Assembly: GCA_003612625.1 (NCBI GenBank)
Contig: RAZJ01000009.1
Coordinates: 29,645-93,644 of the forward strand
Source of the DNA: a bacterium 1XD42-1
GTDB lineage: Bacteria; Bacillota; Clostridia; Oscillospirales; Ruminococcaceae
Reading direction: 5' to 3'
Length of the DNA stretch: 64,000 nt
Within the stretch, counting starts at the first letter, position 1. The number at the start of each line of letters is the position of its first letter. Under the pieces are notes generated by a model. That model had not been told where the DNA came from. It did no database searches and worked only from the letters and a program-made list of their open reading frames with translations. Of the stretch, positions 26,418 through 34,713 are shown one piece after another. Made by a program: the position numbers and the translations under genes.

Positions 26418-27392
26418 TTATAAAAGCTGTGCCCGCAGTTCCGAACTGCTTTTCGGAGAAAGCAACGCAGGTGCAATATCAAAAACAGTCCGCGCACCGG
26501 TTTCCCCTTTTTGAGCGAGGCGGAAGGCTGCACGGGCATAGCACACCAATACACCCGCAGTAAATTCGGGGTTGCTGTCTAATTTTAAAGAGTATTCGAT
26601 CATTTGCTTTGTATGTTCAGCAGTGATACCGCTGCGCATGACAAAACCGCCGTGAGGCATTTTGTTGTGTTCTTCCTGCAATTCTTTTTCACTGATAAAA
26701 TGAACAACTGTTTCATATTCAGCAAAATAATTGGGCATTTCACAGATTGCTTTTTGAATGGCACCTAAATCAGCATCTTTTTCGGGGACTACAAAACATT
26801 CCCGCTTATGCTTTTGCGCTGTCGTTAAAACAGGGCAGCTTCCGGAACGGACGGCTTCCATAGCGGAAGGGATTGGCACTGTATATTGGATGGCATTTTT
26901 TACCCCGGGAATCCGCCGTATGGCGTCAGAATGGCCCTGGCTGACGCCCCGCCCCCAAAAAGTGTAGGATTCCCCTTGCGGAAGGACTGCCTCTGCATAT
27001 AAGCGGTTCAGGGAAAATAACCCCGGGTCCCATCCAACCGAAAAAATAGAAATATGTTTTCCGGCTTTTGCTGCGGCATCCATAGTGTCAAAATAAGTGG
27101 GGATTTTTGCATGGGTGTCAAAGCTGTCTACCGTATTAAAATATTTTGCATAGGCAGGGCCTTGCTCCGGCAAATCTGTGGCAGAACCGCCGCAAAGAAT
27201 CATAACATCAATTTCCTGCTGTAATTTTTCCAAAGAATCAGCCCCGTAAACCGGAACACCTTCCGTTACGGGGGTGAGGGTGGAAGGCTCCCGCCGTGTT
27301 ACAATCGCCCGTAATTCCATATCATTGCATTTTTGCAAAGCATATTCTACGCCCCGGCCTAAATTGCCATATCCAGCAATACCAATTCTCAT
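26418..27392 (-). CDS. ddh: meso-Diaminopimelate D-dehydrogenase
   Basis: 324 residues. It makes meso-diaminopimelate from tetrahydrodipicolinate in one NADPH-dependent step, feeding lysine and peptidoglycan. The Rossmann motif GIAGYGNLGRGVE is at the N-terminus, and the segments FSVGWDPGLFSLNRLYAE and RGVSQGHSDAIRRIPGVK are diagnostic for Ddh. Length matches the family. It follows the NAD-binding protein gene by about 34 bases and may be co-transcribed with it. Confidence 0.95.
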   Translation of the reverse strand: MRIGIAGYGNLGRGVEYALQKCNDMELRAIVTRREPSTLTPVTEGVPVYGADSLEKLQQEIDVMILCGGSATDLPEQGPAYAKYFNTVDSFDTHAKIPTYFDTMDAAAKAGKHISIFSVGWDPGLFSLNRLYAEAVLPQGESYTFWGRGVSQGHSDAIRRIPGVKNAIQYTVPIPSAMEAVRSGSCPVLTTAQKHKRECFVVPEKDADLGAIQKAICEMPNYFAEYETVVHFISEKELQEEHNKMPHGGFVMRSGITAEHTKQMIEYSLKLDSNPEFTAGVLVCYARAAFRLAQKGETGARTVFDIAPALLSPKSSSELRAQLL

Positions 27393-27426
27393 TGCTAAAA
27401 AGTCCCCTATCCTTATTAAATTTGTT

Positions 27427-28161
27427 TCAGCGGTTTCTTTGATATTTTTGTGCCCGCTGCATCATTTCTCCGGCAATCTGTTCCCCCTGGCGCAGCTCCT
27501 CCAGAGGAAAAGCAGGTGTATTCCCTGAAATCGCGGCAAGGGGCTGGGCGATCTCATCAAAACCGCCGATACAGTCTAAAAAATATTCCCGCCCAATCCC
27601 CATGGTTTCTGCCAGCTGTACAGATTGTTCAATTTGGTGCTGCAAATTTGCAGCTAAAGATAAACACAATATCCGTGTCGCCTGCCCGCGGCCTGCCGGC
27701 CCCATATGGCGGCAATTTGGAGCAATACAACGCAGTAAAGGATATATACGGGAAAAAATTTTCCCATTGCCCCCTACAAAACAAAGAAAATGCTCGGTTA
27801 ATTGTTCATTTGGCGCAAAAATACCACAATCTAAATATCCTATTCTCACCCGCCGGAAAGCATTCCCATTTTGATGGGCCTGGGCAGGGGAAAGCGGTGT
27901 AAAATCAATAATAATGCTGCCGGGATGGAAAAAAGAGCTTACCCCGTTAAACAAAGCAAGTTCATCACTGGCTGAGGAAAGGGCTAGGAACAAAACCTCG
28001 CAGGTGTCGCAAACTTCTGCCGCTGTATCGCAATAATAAACGCTTTTTTGGCAGGCTTTGTGATCCGGGTCATATACATATAGGTCATGGCATGTGCGCC
28101 GTAACAATCGTGCTACCACTTCCTGGCCGGTATCCCCTAGGCCAATGACGCCAATTTTCAA
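27427..28161 (-). CDS. NAD-binding beta-hydroxyacid dehydrogenase-like protein
   Basis: 244 residues from a TTG start at 28161, seven bases after GGAGG; the upstream in-frame TTG at 28188 has no such site. The Rossmann motif is IGVIGLGDTGQEVVARLLR. IIDFTPLSPAQAHQNG matches the 3-hydroxyisobutyrate dehydrogenase region, and a helical C-terminal domain follows (QATRILCLSLAAN replacing the usual catalytic-Lys helix GxxxKxxNN). The substitution of the catalytic Lys region makes the substrate unclear. It lies between the uracil glycosylase gene and ddh, separated by 20 and 34 bases. Confidence 0.75.
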   Translation of the reverse strand: MKIGVIGLGDTGQEVVARLLRRTCHDLYVYDPDHKACQKSVYYCDTAAEVCDTCEVLFLALSSASDELALFNGVSSFFHPGSIIIDFTPLSPAQAHQNGNAFRRVRIGYLDCGIFAPNEQLTEHFLCFVGGNGKIFSRIYPLLRCIAPNCRHMGPAGRGQATRILCLSLAANLQHQIEQSVQLAETMGIGREYFLDCIGGFDEIAQPLAAISGNTPAFPLEELRQGEQIAGEMMQRAQKYQRNR

Positions 28162-28181
28162 TCCAATGCCTCCATAATATT

Positions 28182-28769
28182 TTAACAATCACGCCCTAAT
28201 TCAGATGCCAAAAGTTCATCTAATTTCTCTTTAATGGCAATAAAATCATCTACTGTCAGTCCCCGCTGGGGTGGGTTGCGCAATACGGAAGCAGGGTGGA
28301 AAGTAGCTGTCAGCAATACATTATTACGCTCAAAAAACTGGCCATGCTGGCTTGTCACTTTAAAATCAGGGGAAATGAGCTTGCAGGCAGCGATCCTTCC
28401 CAAACATACAATAATTTTAGGCCGTATTAGGGCTGTCTGGCTGCGTAAATAATCAATACAGGCTTCCTGCTCATCCGGCATGGGGTTGCGGTTTTTGGGA
28501 GGGCGGCATTTTACCATATTTGTTATATATACATCCTTCTCCCGCGATAACCCGACATGTAAAAGCAGTTTGTCTAAAAGCTGCCCGCCCCGTCCTACAA
28601 AAGGAATCCCTTGTTTATCTTCATTTTCCCCCGGGCCTTCTCCTACTAATAAAATAGGGGCTTTTGGGTTCCCGGCACCTAATACCGTTTGAATACGTGT
28701 TTCACAAAGCCTGCAATTTTCACAGGAGGATACAGCTTGTTCTAATTGATCCCAGTTATCAAAAATCAT
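28182..28769 (-). CDS. Type 4 uracil-DNA glycosylase (4Fe-4S)
   Basis: 195 residues. Removes uracil from DNA. Cluster ligands Cys19, Cys22, Cys88 and Cys104 (CENCRLC, MVKCRPP, QEACIDY) have the family 4/UdgA spacing. Motif A is GEGPGENEDKQGIPFVGRGG (43-62) and motif B is TFHPASVLRN. Length fits. It appears to start a short operon with the dehydrogenase-like gene and ddh; the functional link is not obvious. Confidence 0.93.
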   Translation of the reverse strand: MIFDNWDQLEQAVSSCENCRLCETRIQTVLGAGNPKAPILLVGEGPGENEDKQGIPFVGRGGQLLDKLLLHVGLSREKDVYITNMVKCRPPKNRNPMPDEQEACIDYLRSQTALIRPKIIVCLGRIAACKLISPDFKVTSQHGQFFERNNVLLTATFHPASVLRNPPQRGLTVDDFIAIKEKLDELLASELGRDC

Positions 28770-28924
28770 ATATTCAGCCTTTCTTTTGAAAAATTCGATG
28801 GCTTTTTACATTTTTCTCTTTTTGTTCCTATATTATAACAGTATAATGCCCGGAGATGCAATAGGCTTTTTGCTGTTGGCAGGCTGTTCCTGAAAGAATT
28901 TATAAAATTTTTTTCGGCAGGGGG

Positions 28925-28951
28925 TTAAGTTTTTTTCAAAGTGTGCGATTA
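28925..28951 (+). promoter_or_regulatory. Sigma-D (flagellar sigma factor) promoter of flagellin
   Basis: TTAAGTTT, 11-base spacer, TGCGATTA, close to the sigma-28/SigD consensus TAAAGTTT-N11-GCCGATAA. The predicted start near 28958 gives a leader of about 180 bases. Confidence 0.8.
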
Positions 28952-28957
28952 GTTAAA

Positions 28958-29139
28958 TAGACGGGAAAAACCAAGATTTATAAAAAGTTTTGGGCTATCT
29001 ATCCCATGTCTGTCATCCTAACGGAAGGGTCTAGGGCCCGGCCTTTCCGCCAGGGTAACAATATACCCTACGTTTCGTTACACACAAAAAAGTACGGAAA
29101 CATGGACGTTTCCGGAGAATAATCAGGGAGGATTTATCA
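28958..29139 (+). promoter_or_regulatory. Structured flagellin leader with CsrA-like binding sites
   Basis: Nearest the gene is a 7-bp hairpin CGGAAAC (29095-29101)/GTTTCCG (29108-29114) with loop ATGGAC. Presenting GGA in a hairpin loop is the classic CsrA site, and a second GGA overlaps the ribosome site (CAGGGAGGA, 29124-29132). This two-site layout is the one used by Bacillus hag. Further upstream are three more small hairpins, about 28991-29006, 29022-29049 and 29053-29068, which I cannot assign to a known RNA class. Regulation by CsrA is inferred; no csrA or fliW is in the window. Confidence 0.6.
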
Positions 29140-30699
29140 ATGATCGTTCAACACAATATTATGGCTCTGAATTCCTACAATCGGTTAGGAACAAACAACA
29201 ATGCAGTTCAGAAAAACCTGGAAAAATTGTCTTCCGGTTACCGCATTAACCGCGCTGGCGACGACGCCGCAGGTTTGGCAATTTCTGAAAAAATGCGTGC
29301 CCAAATCACTGGTTTGGAAAGAGCTCAATTAAACGCAAAAGACGGCATTTCCTTAGTACAGACCGCTGAAGGTGCTTTAACAGAAGTTCACTCCATGCTG
29401 AACCGTCTGGTTGAACTGGGTGTAGAATCTGCTAACGGCATTTATCAAGCAACAGACCGTGACAAGATCCAAGCTGAAGTTAACCAAATTACCGAAGAAA
29501 TCGACCGTATTTCTAAATCCACAAACTTCAATGGTATTAAATTGTTAGATGGTTCTTTGGGTAGCAGCACAGCCAATGTTGACGGCGGCAGTGCAATTAC
29601 AGCAACACAGACAGATGCTACACAGGCCCAGTATGTTGGTGCTAACGCTGTACTGAACGGCGTGACATTTGCCAGCCTGACAAAGGGCGATGTTCTGACT
29701 GTAACAGTAAATACCCGGATCAATGGGACTGATTCCGCTCAGACATTTAGTCTAACTTATAATCCTGATAAACATACCCAATTGTCAGATTTACAAGATG
29801 CTCTGAATGCTCAGATTAAAGAGGCATTTGGCGCTGATTTCAAAGTTACGGACAATACTCAAGTTTTAACTTTTGAAGCAAAAGAGGCTGGAGCTGATAA
29901 AGCTATTGTGTCTGGGATGAGCTGGACAGTTAAAAATTATAACGATAGCGCATCAGGAGTGGTTGTTGCTACTGGTTCCACATCTATGACCGAAACAAAA
30001 GGTGTAGATGCTTACACAACAGTATCAGGTTTTGACGGCGGTGCCACTGCTCTCACAAAGACTTCCAGCAGCGCCGATGTTGAAAAAAATACTTTGACTA
30101 TTAATGGACAGAAATTTGTCATGGTAAAAGACAAAGACGCTGCAGCAAATGTCAACAAAATTGACAGCGGCATCAATGTTATTGTTGCAAAGGATCTGGA
30201 TCAAGCCGCTGCGGATATCGAAAAAGCAACCGGTATTAAAGTTGCTGTGGATGGTAATAATCTTAAAGTCTTTGCTCCGAAAGGCGCAGCAAGCGGCGGT
30301 GCTGGCTTGACACTCCAAGTTGGCGATACAGCAGATAGCTTTAACAAAGTTACTGTTTCCGTTGACAACATGAGTTCCGCTGGCTTAGGCGTCAATGGTT
30401 TAACCGTTACCGATCAGGGTATTGCTGCTGACAGCATCACCCGCGTAAAATCCGCTATTGAAAAAGTTTCTGTAAACCGCGGCCGTTTGGGTGCTCTCCA
30501 GAATCGTTTAGAGCATACTCTGAACAACCTGGCAACCACCACTGAAAACATGACCAACGCAGAAAGCCGTATCCGTGATACTGATATGGCTCAGGAAATG
30601 ATGGCATTTACTAAGAACAATGTTCTGGTTCAAGCCGCTCAGTCCATGTTGGCTCAAGCCAATCAGCAGCCACAACAAGTTCTGCAATTACTCCGGTAA
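29140..30699 (+). CDS. hag: Flagellin
   Basis: 519 residues. The conserved N-terminal D0/D1 part (1-140) contains LEKLSSGYRINRAGDDAAGL and ISLVQTAEGALTEV. The conserved C-terminal part (about 440-519) contains LGALQNRLEHTLNNLATTTE and NNVLVQAAQSMLAQANQQPQ. The middle (about 145-435) is a Ser/Thr/Lys-rich variable domain, probably surface-exposed and a glycosylation target. No signal peptide, as expected for type III export. Codon choice in the conserved ends is more optimised than in neighbours, fitting high expression. No other flagellar structural gene is in the window. Confidence 0.97.
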   Translation: MIVQHNIMALNSYNRLGTNNNAVQKNLEKLSSGYRINRAGDDAAGLAISEKMRAQITGLERAQLNAKDGISLVQTAEGALTEVHSMLNRLVELGVESANGIYQATDRDKIQAEVNQITEEIDRISKSTNFNGIKLLDGSLGSSTANVDGGSAITATQTDATQAQYVGANAVLNGVTFASLTKGDVLTVTVNTRINGTDSAQTFSLTYNPDKHTQLSDLQDALNAQIKEAFGADFKVTDNTQVLTFEAKEAGADKAIVSGMSWTVKNYNDSASGVVVATGSTSMTETKGVDAYTTVSGFDGGATALTKTSSSADVEKNTLTINGQKFVMVKDKDAAANVNKIDSGINVIVAKDLDQAAADIEKATGIKVAVDGNNLKVFAPKGAASGGAGLTLQVGDTADSFNKVTVSVDNMSSAGLGVNGLTVTDQGIAADSITRVKSAIEKVSVNRGRLGALQNRLEHTLNNLATTTENMTNAESRIRDTDMAQEMMAFTKNNVLVQAAQSMLAQANQQPQQVLQLLR

Positions 30700-30755
30700 T
30701 TTCGTTTTATAACTTGATTTGGGAATCATATAAATGACTTAATGTGATCACAATA

Positions 30756-30790
30756 GGAGGGGCTTTTCCGGGAAGCCCCTCCTTCATTTT
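30756..30790 (+). terminator. Flagellin terminator
   Basis: A 10-bp perfect stem GGAGGGGCTT/AAGCCCCTCC with a seven-base loop, then TTCATTTTT, 57 bases after the flagellin stop. Confidence 0.88.
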
Positions 30791-30802
30791 TGCCATTTTT
30801 CT

Positions 30803-30831
30803 TTGACTTCTAATAGTCTTTATGCTATACT
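30803..30831 (+). promoter_or_regulatory. Promoter of the TPR glycosyltransferase
   Basis: TTGACT, 17-base spacer, TATACT, just after the flagellin terminator. It indicates that the glycosyltransferase is transcribed by the housekeeping sigma factor, apart from flagellin. Confidence 0.8.
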
Positions 30832-30944
30832 AAACTTGATAATGCAACATTCAGCAGGCAGTTTCACTAGCTGTAGTATTTAATAAATTTGCAATAGAGA
30901 AGTTAAAAAATATGAAATTCAATTTTTTATTCGGGAGGATGGCT

Positions 30945-33074
30945 ATGAAAGCCCGTGTCAAAAACAATAAAAATATCCTGCTTTCTGTAGGAATTATTAC
31001 AAAAAATGAGGAAAAAAATCTGCCTAATTGTTTGGAGGGTTTGAAACCCCTTTTAATGGCTATCCCTAGCGAATTGATTATTGTGGATACAGGGTCTACA
31101 GACCAGACAAAAGAAATTGCCCGGAAATATACCAGCAAAGTTTATGATTTTAAATGGATCAATGACTTTTCTGCTGCCCGTAATGAAACTTTGAAACATG
31201 CTTCGGGTGAATGGTATATGTATCTTGATGCGGATGAATGGATCGAAGACTGTCGGGATTTGATTGCGTTTTTTTCAAATAAAAGCGAGCTTGCCTGTTA
31301 TAACAGCGCATCTATTACAATCCGCAGCTTTGTAGATGAGCAGATGACAGAACAAAACGATTTTTATGCGCCCCGTATTGCCCGTCGTTTTCCGGATACA
31401 ATCTTTGTAGGCCGAGTTCATGAATATATTAAAGTCCGCTATCAGCCAAGAAAATATATTAACTGTGTGGCACGTCACTTTGGCTATGTTTCCGATAATG
31501 GAAAAGTATTAAATAAGTCAAAACGGAATCTTCCACTGTTATTGGAATCACTGGACGATCCTACAACGGATCTGCCGCATACTTATACCCAGATTGCTAA
31601 TGAATACGTCATTCATGGCGATATAGATAAAGCAATGGAATACCAGCGTAAAGGAATTGATTCATTAGAGTCAGATGATATTCCGGAGCGTTGTGCTTTG
31701 TATCATGAGCTTGTCAGACTCCTTTGCAGCCAGGAAAAATGGGATGAAGCCCTTCAAATAGCCCAGGAATATTTTTCCGGCAAAAAGACGATTTATAGTA
31801 CAGATGTAGACATTCACCTCTTTTTGGCGATTGCTTGGAAAAATAAAAATGATCCGGTTAAGGAACAGGCAGAGTTGGAAACATATTTCCGCTTACGCCA
31901 GTTAGCAGAGCAAAAGGCTTTGGATACGGCCGATCTTCTTGCTGCAAATCTTTGCTATACAACTGTGGGGTATACCAATTTAGCTTATTTTTTATATGCT
32001 ATTCTTATGAATGATACAGAACCAGTGAAAGCTTTAGAAAATCTGGAAAAAATTCAGGGCTGGAATAAAGTCGAGCCAAAAGTCTATATTGAAATGGAAA
32101 ACAGTTGTGTGATTGCTGCAAAAGCATGGGACTGGTATCCAAATCATTATGATGTTATTTCTAATGATGAAGAATGGGGCCTTCAGCGCCGCGAAAAAAT
32201 GATAGAAATTTGGAAGAATTATCCAGAATCTCGCGATTCTATGGCTCAGGCGCTCGCAAAGCTGGATATTCAGGACGATCCTTTTCTTTTGGAAGTCCGT
32301 TTGCAGCAAAATATGCCGGATGCTTTAGAAACTTTAGAAGAAACGCTTCCTACAATGTCTGTTACGCCTTATGAAATCAATCTTCTTTATTATGCAATGA
32401 AGGAGAATTTAGATATAGATCCTTTTATCAGCCGGATTGATGCAGATGAATTACAAGATTATATTGCAGTTATTGATGACTGGGAAAATGCTTACCAAGT
32501 GATTACAGACTATTATCAAAATTATCCAAATCCGCCTTCTTTACGGGGCCTTCGCTGGAAATGTACAGCTTTAGAACATATTTTATTACAGGCTGATGTG
32601 ACAGATGAAGTTGTTCAGCAGAATTTTATTTCGTATGTTCAAAGCATGACTGTTCTTGCCCGTGCCCTTTATAAAGAGCCTTCCGAAGAAGCACTTTCTA
32701 TTATTCCCCATGTCCACCGTTTTGCTATTTATATGGGTCGTGCAGAAGCGGCCCGCCGTGCTAATAAAATGGCAGAATGTGTTCAGTATATGGTTGATGC
32801 AGCGAATGAATATCCTATTATGAAACATTTAGTTCAGGCTCAAATTGAGGCGATCCGGCAGGATATGAATGAGGCTTTGCAGCAAGAGCAAAACCGTGAT
32901 GCTGAACGGGCTTCATTATATCTCCAAATTAAAGAAAAACTGAGGGTTTTAATTGAAGCTGGCGATTTTGATAATGCAGCCCAGATTTTAGAGCAATATC
33001 AAAAATTAAATCCCACAGATGAAGCAATTTCTTATTTCTGGCAGAAAATCAATAATCCTGTAAAACCATCTTAA
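30945..33074 (+). CDS. Family 2 glycosyltransferase with C-terminal TPR repeats
   Basis: 709 residues from the ATG at 30945, preceded by GGGAGG; the ATG at 30912 has a weak site. The N-terminal GT-A domain (about 10-230) contains LSVGIITKNEEKNLPNCL, IIVDTGSTDQT and the metal/nucleotide-binding DADEW (95-99). From about 215 onward the protein is alpha-helical with TPR-like units (AMEYQRKGIDSL, KWDEALQIAQEYF). Such enzymes often glycosylate proteins, including flagellins and S-linked bacteriocins. Placement right after flagellin suggests that Hag is the acceptor; this is inference. Confidence 0.9.
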   Translation: MKARVKNNKNILLSVGIITKNEEKNLPNCLEGLKPLLMAIPSELIIVDTGSTDQTKEIARKYTSKVYDFKWINDFSAARNETLKHASGEWYMYLDADEWIEDCRDLIAFFSNKSELACYNSASITIRSFVDEQMTEQNDFYAPRIARRFPDTIFVGRVHEYIKVRYQPRKYINCVARHFGYVSDNGKVLNKSKRNLPLLLESLDDPTTDLPHTYTQIANEYVIHGDIDKAMEYQRKGIDSLESDDIPERCALYHELVRLLCSQEKWDEALQIAQEYFSGKKTIYSTDVDIHLFLAIAWKNKNDPVKEQAELETYFRLRQLAEQKALDTADLLAANLCYTTVGYTNLAYFLYAILMNDTEPVKALENLEKIQGWNKVEPKVYIEMENSCVIAAKAWDWYPNHYDVISNDEEWGLQRREKMIEIWKNYPESRDSMAQALAKLDIQDDPFLLEVRLQQNMPDALETLEETLPTMSVTPYEINLLYYAMKENLDIDPFISRIDADELQDYIAVIDDWENAYQVITDYYQNYPNPPSLRGLRWKCTALEHILLQADVTDEVVQQNFISYVQSMTVLARALYKEPSEEALSIIPHVHRFAIYMGRAEAARRANKMAECVQYMVDAANEYPIMKHLVQAQIEAIRQDMNEALQQEQNRDAERASLYLQIKEKLRVLIEAGDFDNAAQILEQYQKLNPTDEAISYFWQKINNPVKPS

Positions 33075-33077
33075 ATA

Positions 33078-33112
33078 AAAAAAGCAAGGAAAGTTTTTTT
33101 CCTTGCTTTTTT
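33078..33112 (+). terminator. Glycosyltransferase terminator
   Basis: A 13-bp perfect stem AAAAGCAAGGAAA/TTTCCTTGCTTTT with a five-base loop, followed by TT, directly after the stop codon. Confidence 0.9.
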
Positions 33113-33118
33113 ATATAC

Positions 33119-33147
33119 TCGACAAAATCCTCTTTTTATGTTATATT
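33119..33147 (+). promoter_or_regulatory. Promoter of the putative type I toxin mRNA
   Basis: TCGACA, 17-base spacer, TATATT. The predicted start (33153-33155) coincides with the first base of the 5' pairing arm GGTGCTGT. Confidence 0.75.
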
Positions 33148-33211
33148 ATTGACAGGTGCTGTTGCATACGGCAGGCGGTTGAGTCCAGCCCCTGGAAAGG
33201 GGGCTATGCTT

Positions 33212-33286
33212 ATGTGGAAAAAATACATCATTTTCATCTTGTGCTTTACAATATTAGTCTTCATGGTTTCCATAAAAGTATACTAA
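33212..33286 (+). CDS. Putative type I toxin: 24-residue hydrophobic membrane peptide
   Basis: A 24-residue peptide starting MWKKYIIF and ending SIKVY: a Lys-Lys pair, one membrane helix of about 16 residues, and a short Lys-containing tail, as in small type I toxins. AAAGGGGG (33196-33203) lies eight bases before this ATG; an ATG at 33206 is too close. The mRNA can close on itself: GGTGCTGT (33155-33162) pairs with ACAGCACC (33354-33361), and GCAGGCGGTT (33171-33180) with AACCGTCTGC (33342-33351, one G-U). The ribosome site is within hairpin AGCCCC/GGGGCT (33187-33205). An opposing RNA is predicted at 33271-33368. No homologue could be checked; toxicity is inferred. Confidence 0.65.
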   Translation: MWKKYIIFILCFTILVFMVSIKVY

Positions 33287-33368
33287 CCGCCACCCACCCC
33301 ATGGATTAGCGGTTAGTATATTAACTACCAGATACAGGGGTAACCGTCTGCTGACAGCACCCTTTTAT
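33271..33368 (-). ncRNA. Putative antisense RNA antitoxin
   Basis: About 98 bases transcribed from the consensus promoter at 33375-33403. It is complementary to the toxin mRNA 3' untranslated region, including the 3' closure arms, and to the last few toxin codons. A 12-bp perfect hairpin (TATACTAACCGC, 33279-33290, with 33309-33320) followed by CTTTTAT on this strand could end it. The RNA is predicted from promoter, overlap and hairpin only. Confidence 0.55.
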
Positions 33369-33374
33369 ACGTTT

Positions 33375-33403
33375 ATTATAACAGCATATTATAAAATTGT
33401 CAA
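33375..33403 (-). promoter_or_regulatory. Consensus promoter of the antisense RNA
   Basis: Minus-strand TTGACA, 17-base spacer, TATAAT: a full consensus match, stronger than the opposing toxin promoter. Predicted start near 33368. No open reading frame follows on this strand, which supports a non-coding product. Confidence 0.85.
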
Positions 33404-33652
33404 TCCGCGTTTTTTGTTGCTTTTCTTTACGGAATACAGTAAAATAGGAAATAATAAGAAAACGAAACCGTATATACTTCTTACATGCAGCCTGTTCTCT
33501 TAATTATATCCGGAATTTTATTAAAAAGGAATGGTTTTTCTGGGAAAAATTCACGCTTCGTTCAGGCAATTTTTTATAGAATCCGGTATAATGGAGAATA
33601 TGAAAAGGCTGTAAGCTGGTTTTCAGGAAATTTTTTGTAGGGAGGCATTTTT
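33404..33652. other. Intergenic stretch upstream of the sugar kinase
   Basis: No gene seen. A TATAAT at 33587-33592 (within CCGGTATAATGG) is a likely -10 element for the sugar kinase; its -35 region is weak. Confidence 0.4.
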
Positions 33653-34612
33653 ATGATTGATATTGTAAGCCTTGGGGAACTTCTGGTTGACTTTGCGCCG
33701 GCAGGGGAACGGACTTATCAGGCAAATGCTGGCGGGGCGCCTGCTAATGTTTTGGCAGCGGCAGCGCGGCTGGGGAAAAAAGCAGCTTGTATCACAATGG
33801 TAGGCCAGGATGGTTTTGGAGATATGCTGGTGAAAGATTTGGCTGCTGCCGGTGTAGACACTTCGGCAATCCGCCGTACAAAAGATGCCTGTACTACATT
33901 GGCCTTTGTCAGCCTGGATGCCCAGGGAGACCGTTCCTTTACTTTTGTGCGCCGTCCAGGGGCAGATATGCTTCTTTCAGTCAATGATGTAGATTTCTCC
34001 CTCATTGAGTCTGCAAAGATTTTTGGCTTTGGTTCGGTGTCCATGACGGACGAGCCATCCCGGAGTGCTACTTTAGAGGCAGCAAAATTTGCCAAAGAAC
34101 ATGGTGTGACAACTGCATATGATCCAAACCTGCGGCCTTTATTATGGAAAAATTTAGAGGAAGCAAAAAAAGTTATGTCAGAAGGGCTGCGTTATGCAGA
34201 TATTATAAAAATTTCGGAGGAAGAACTGGAATTTTTGACAGGTATTTCGGATTTGGAATCCGGCTCCCAGAAAATAATGGAATATGGTCCCAAACTTGTT
34301 TTTATAACCCTGGGGCCAAAAGGATGCTTTTTCCGCTGTAAAGCTGGTACAGGACGGCTTCCAGCCTACGACACAAAGGTAGTGGATACAACAGGCTCCG
34401 GAGATGCTTTCCTGGGCGGGGTACTGACCGCTATCTTAGACCGGGGCATTGAAAGGCTGGACAGCTTTACACTGGAAGAAATGAATGCGGTTGCTGATTA
34501 TGGCAGCCGGGCTGGTTCTTTAGCCGCTTCCCAGAAAGGCGGGATTCCTTCCATGCCGGATCGGGCTAAAATGGAGGAATGTGGACGGGAAATTCCAAAG
34601 CTCGCATTATGA
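33653..34612 (+). CDS. PfkB-family fructokinase-like sugar kinase
   Basis: 319 residues of the ribokinase/PfkB family. GELLVDFAP and GGAPANVLAAAARLG mark the N-terminal substrate region, and DTTGSGDAF (245-253) carries the catalytic base Asp251 and the anion hole. Sequence style is closest to fructokinases, and phosphoglucose isomerase follows 100 bases later, so fructose to fructose-6-phosphate is the best guess. GGGAGG precedes the ATG by eight bases. Other sugars such as 2-keto-3-deoxygluconate cannot be excluded. Confidence 0.88.
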   Translation: MIDIVSLGELLVDFAPAGERTYQANAGGAPANVLAAAARLGKKAACITMVGQDGFGDMLVKDLAAAGVDTSAIRRTKDACTTLAFVSLDAQGDRSFTFVRRPGADMLLSVNDVDFSLIESAKIFGFGSVSMTDEPSRSATLEAAKFAKEHGVTTAYDPNLRPLLWKNLEEAKKVMSEGLRYADIIKISEEELEFLTGISDLESGSQKIMEYGPKLVFITLGPKGCFFRCKAGTGRLPAYDTKVVDTTGSGDAFLGGVLTAILDRGIERLDSFTLEEMNAVADYGSRAGSLAASQKGGIPSMPDRAKMEECGREIPKLAL

Positions 34613-34625
34613 CGATAGATTTAGC

Positions 34626-34654
34626 TTGAAAACAATCTGTAAATCGGGTACAAT
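34626..34654 (+). promoter_or_regulatory. Promoter of pgi
   Basis: TTGAAA, 17-base spacer, TACAAT, 60 bases before pgi. Confidence 0.7.
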
Positions 34655-34713
34655 AAAGAAAGAGAATACCTGGTCACCTATGATAGTGAATTGTAAAGAA
34701 AGGATGATAAAAA

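Noticed and set aside
29022..29068. Resemblance of GGTCTAGGGCC to part of the guanidine (ykkC) riboswitch
   Set aside because: The other invariant segments of that class (GGTCCGAGAG and ACACGG) are absent, and a flagellin gene is not a typical target.
33103..33309. A 68-codon plus-strand frame overlapping the toxin locus
   Set aside because: It is in a different frame from the 24-residue peptide, starts inside the preceding terminator region and has no ribosome site of its own; the promoter start at about 33154 would leave out its first codon.
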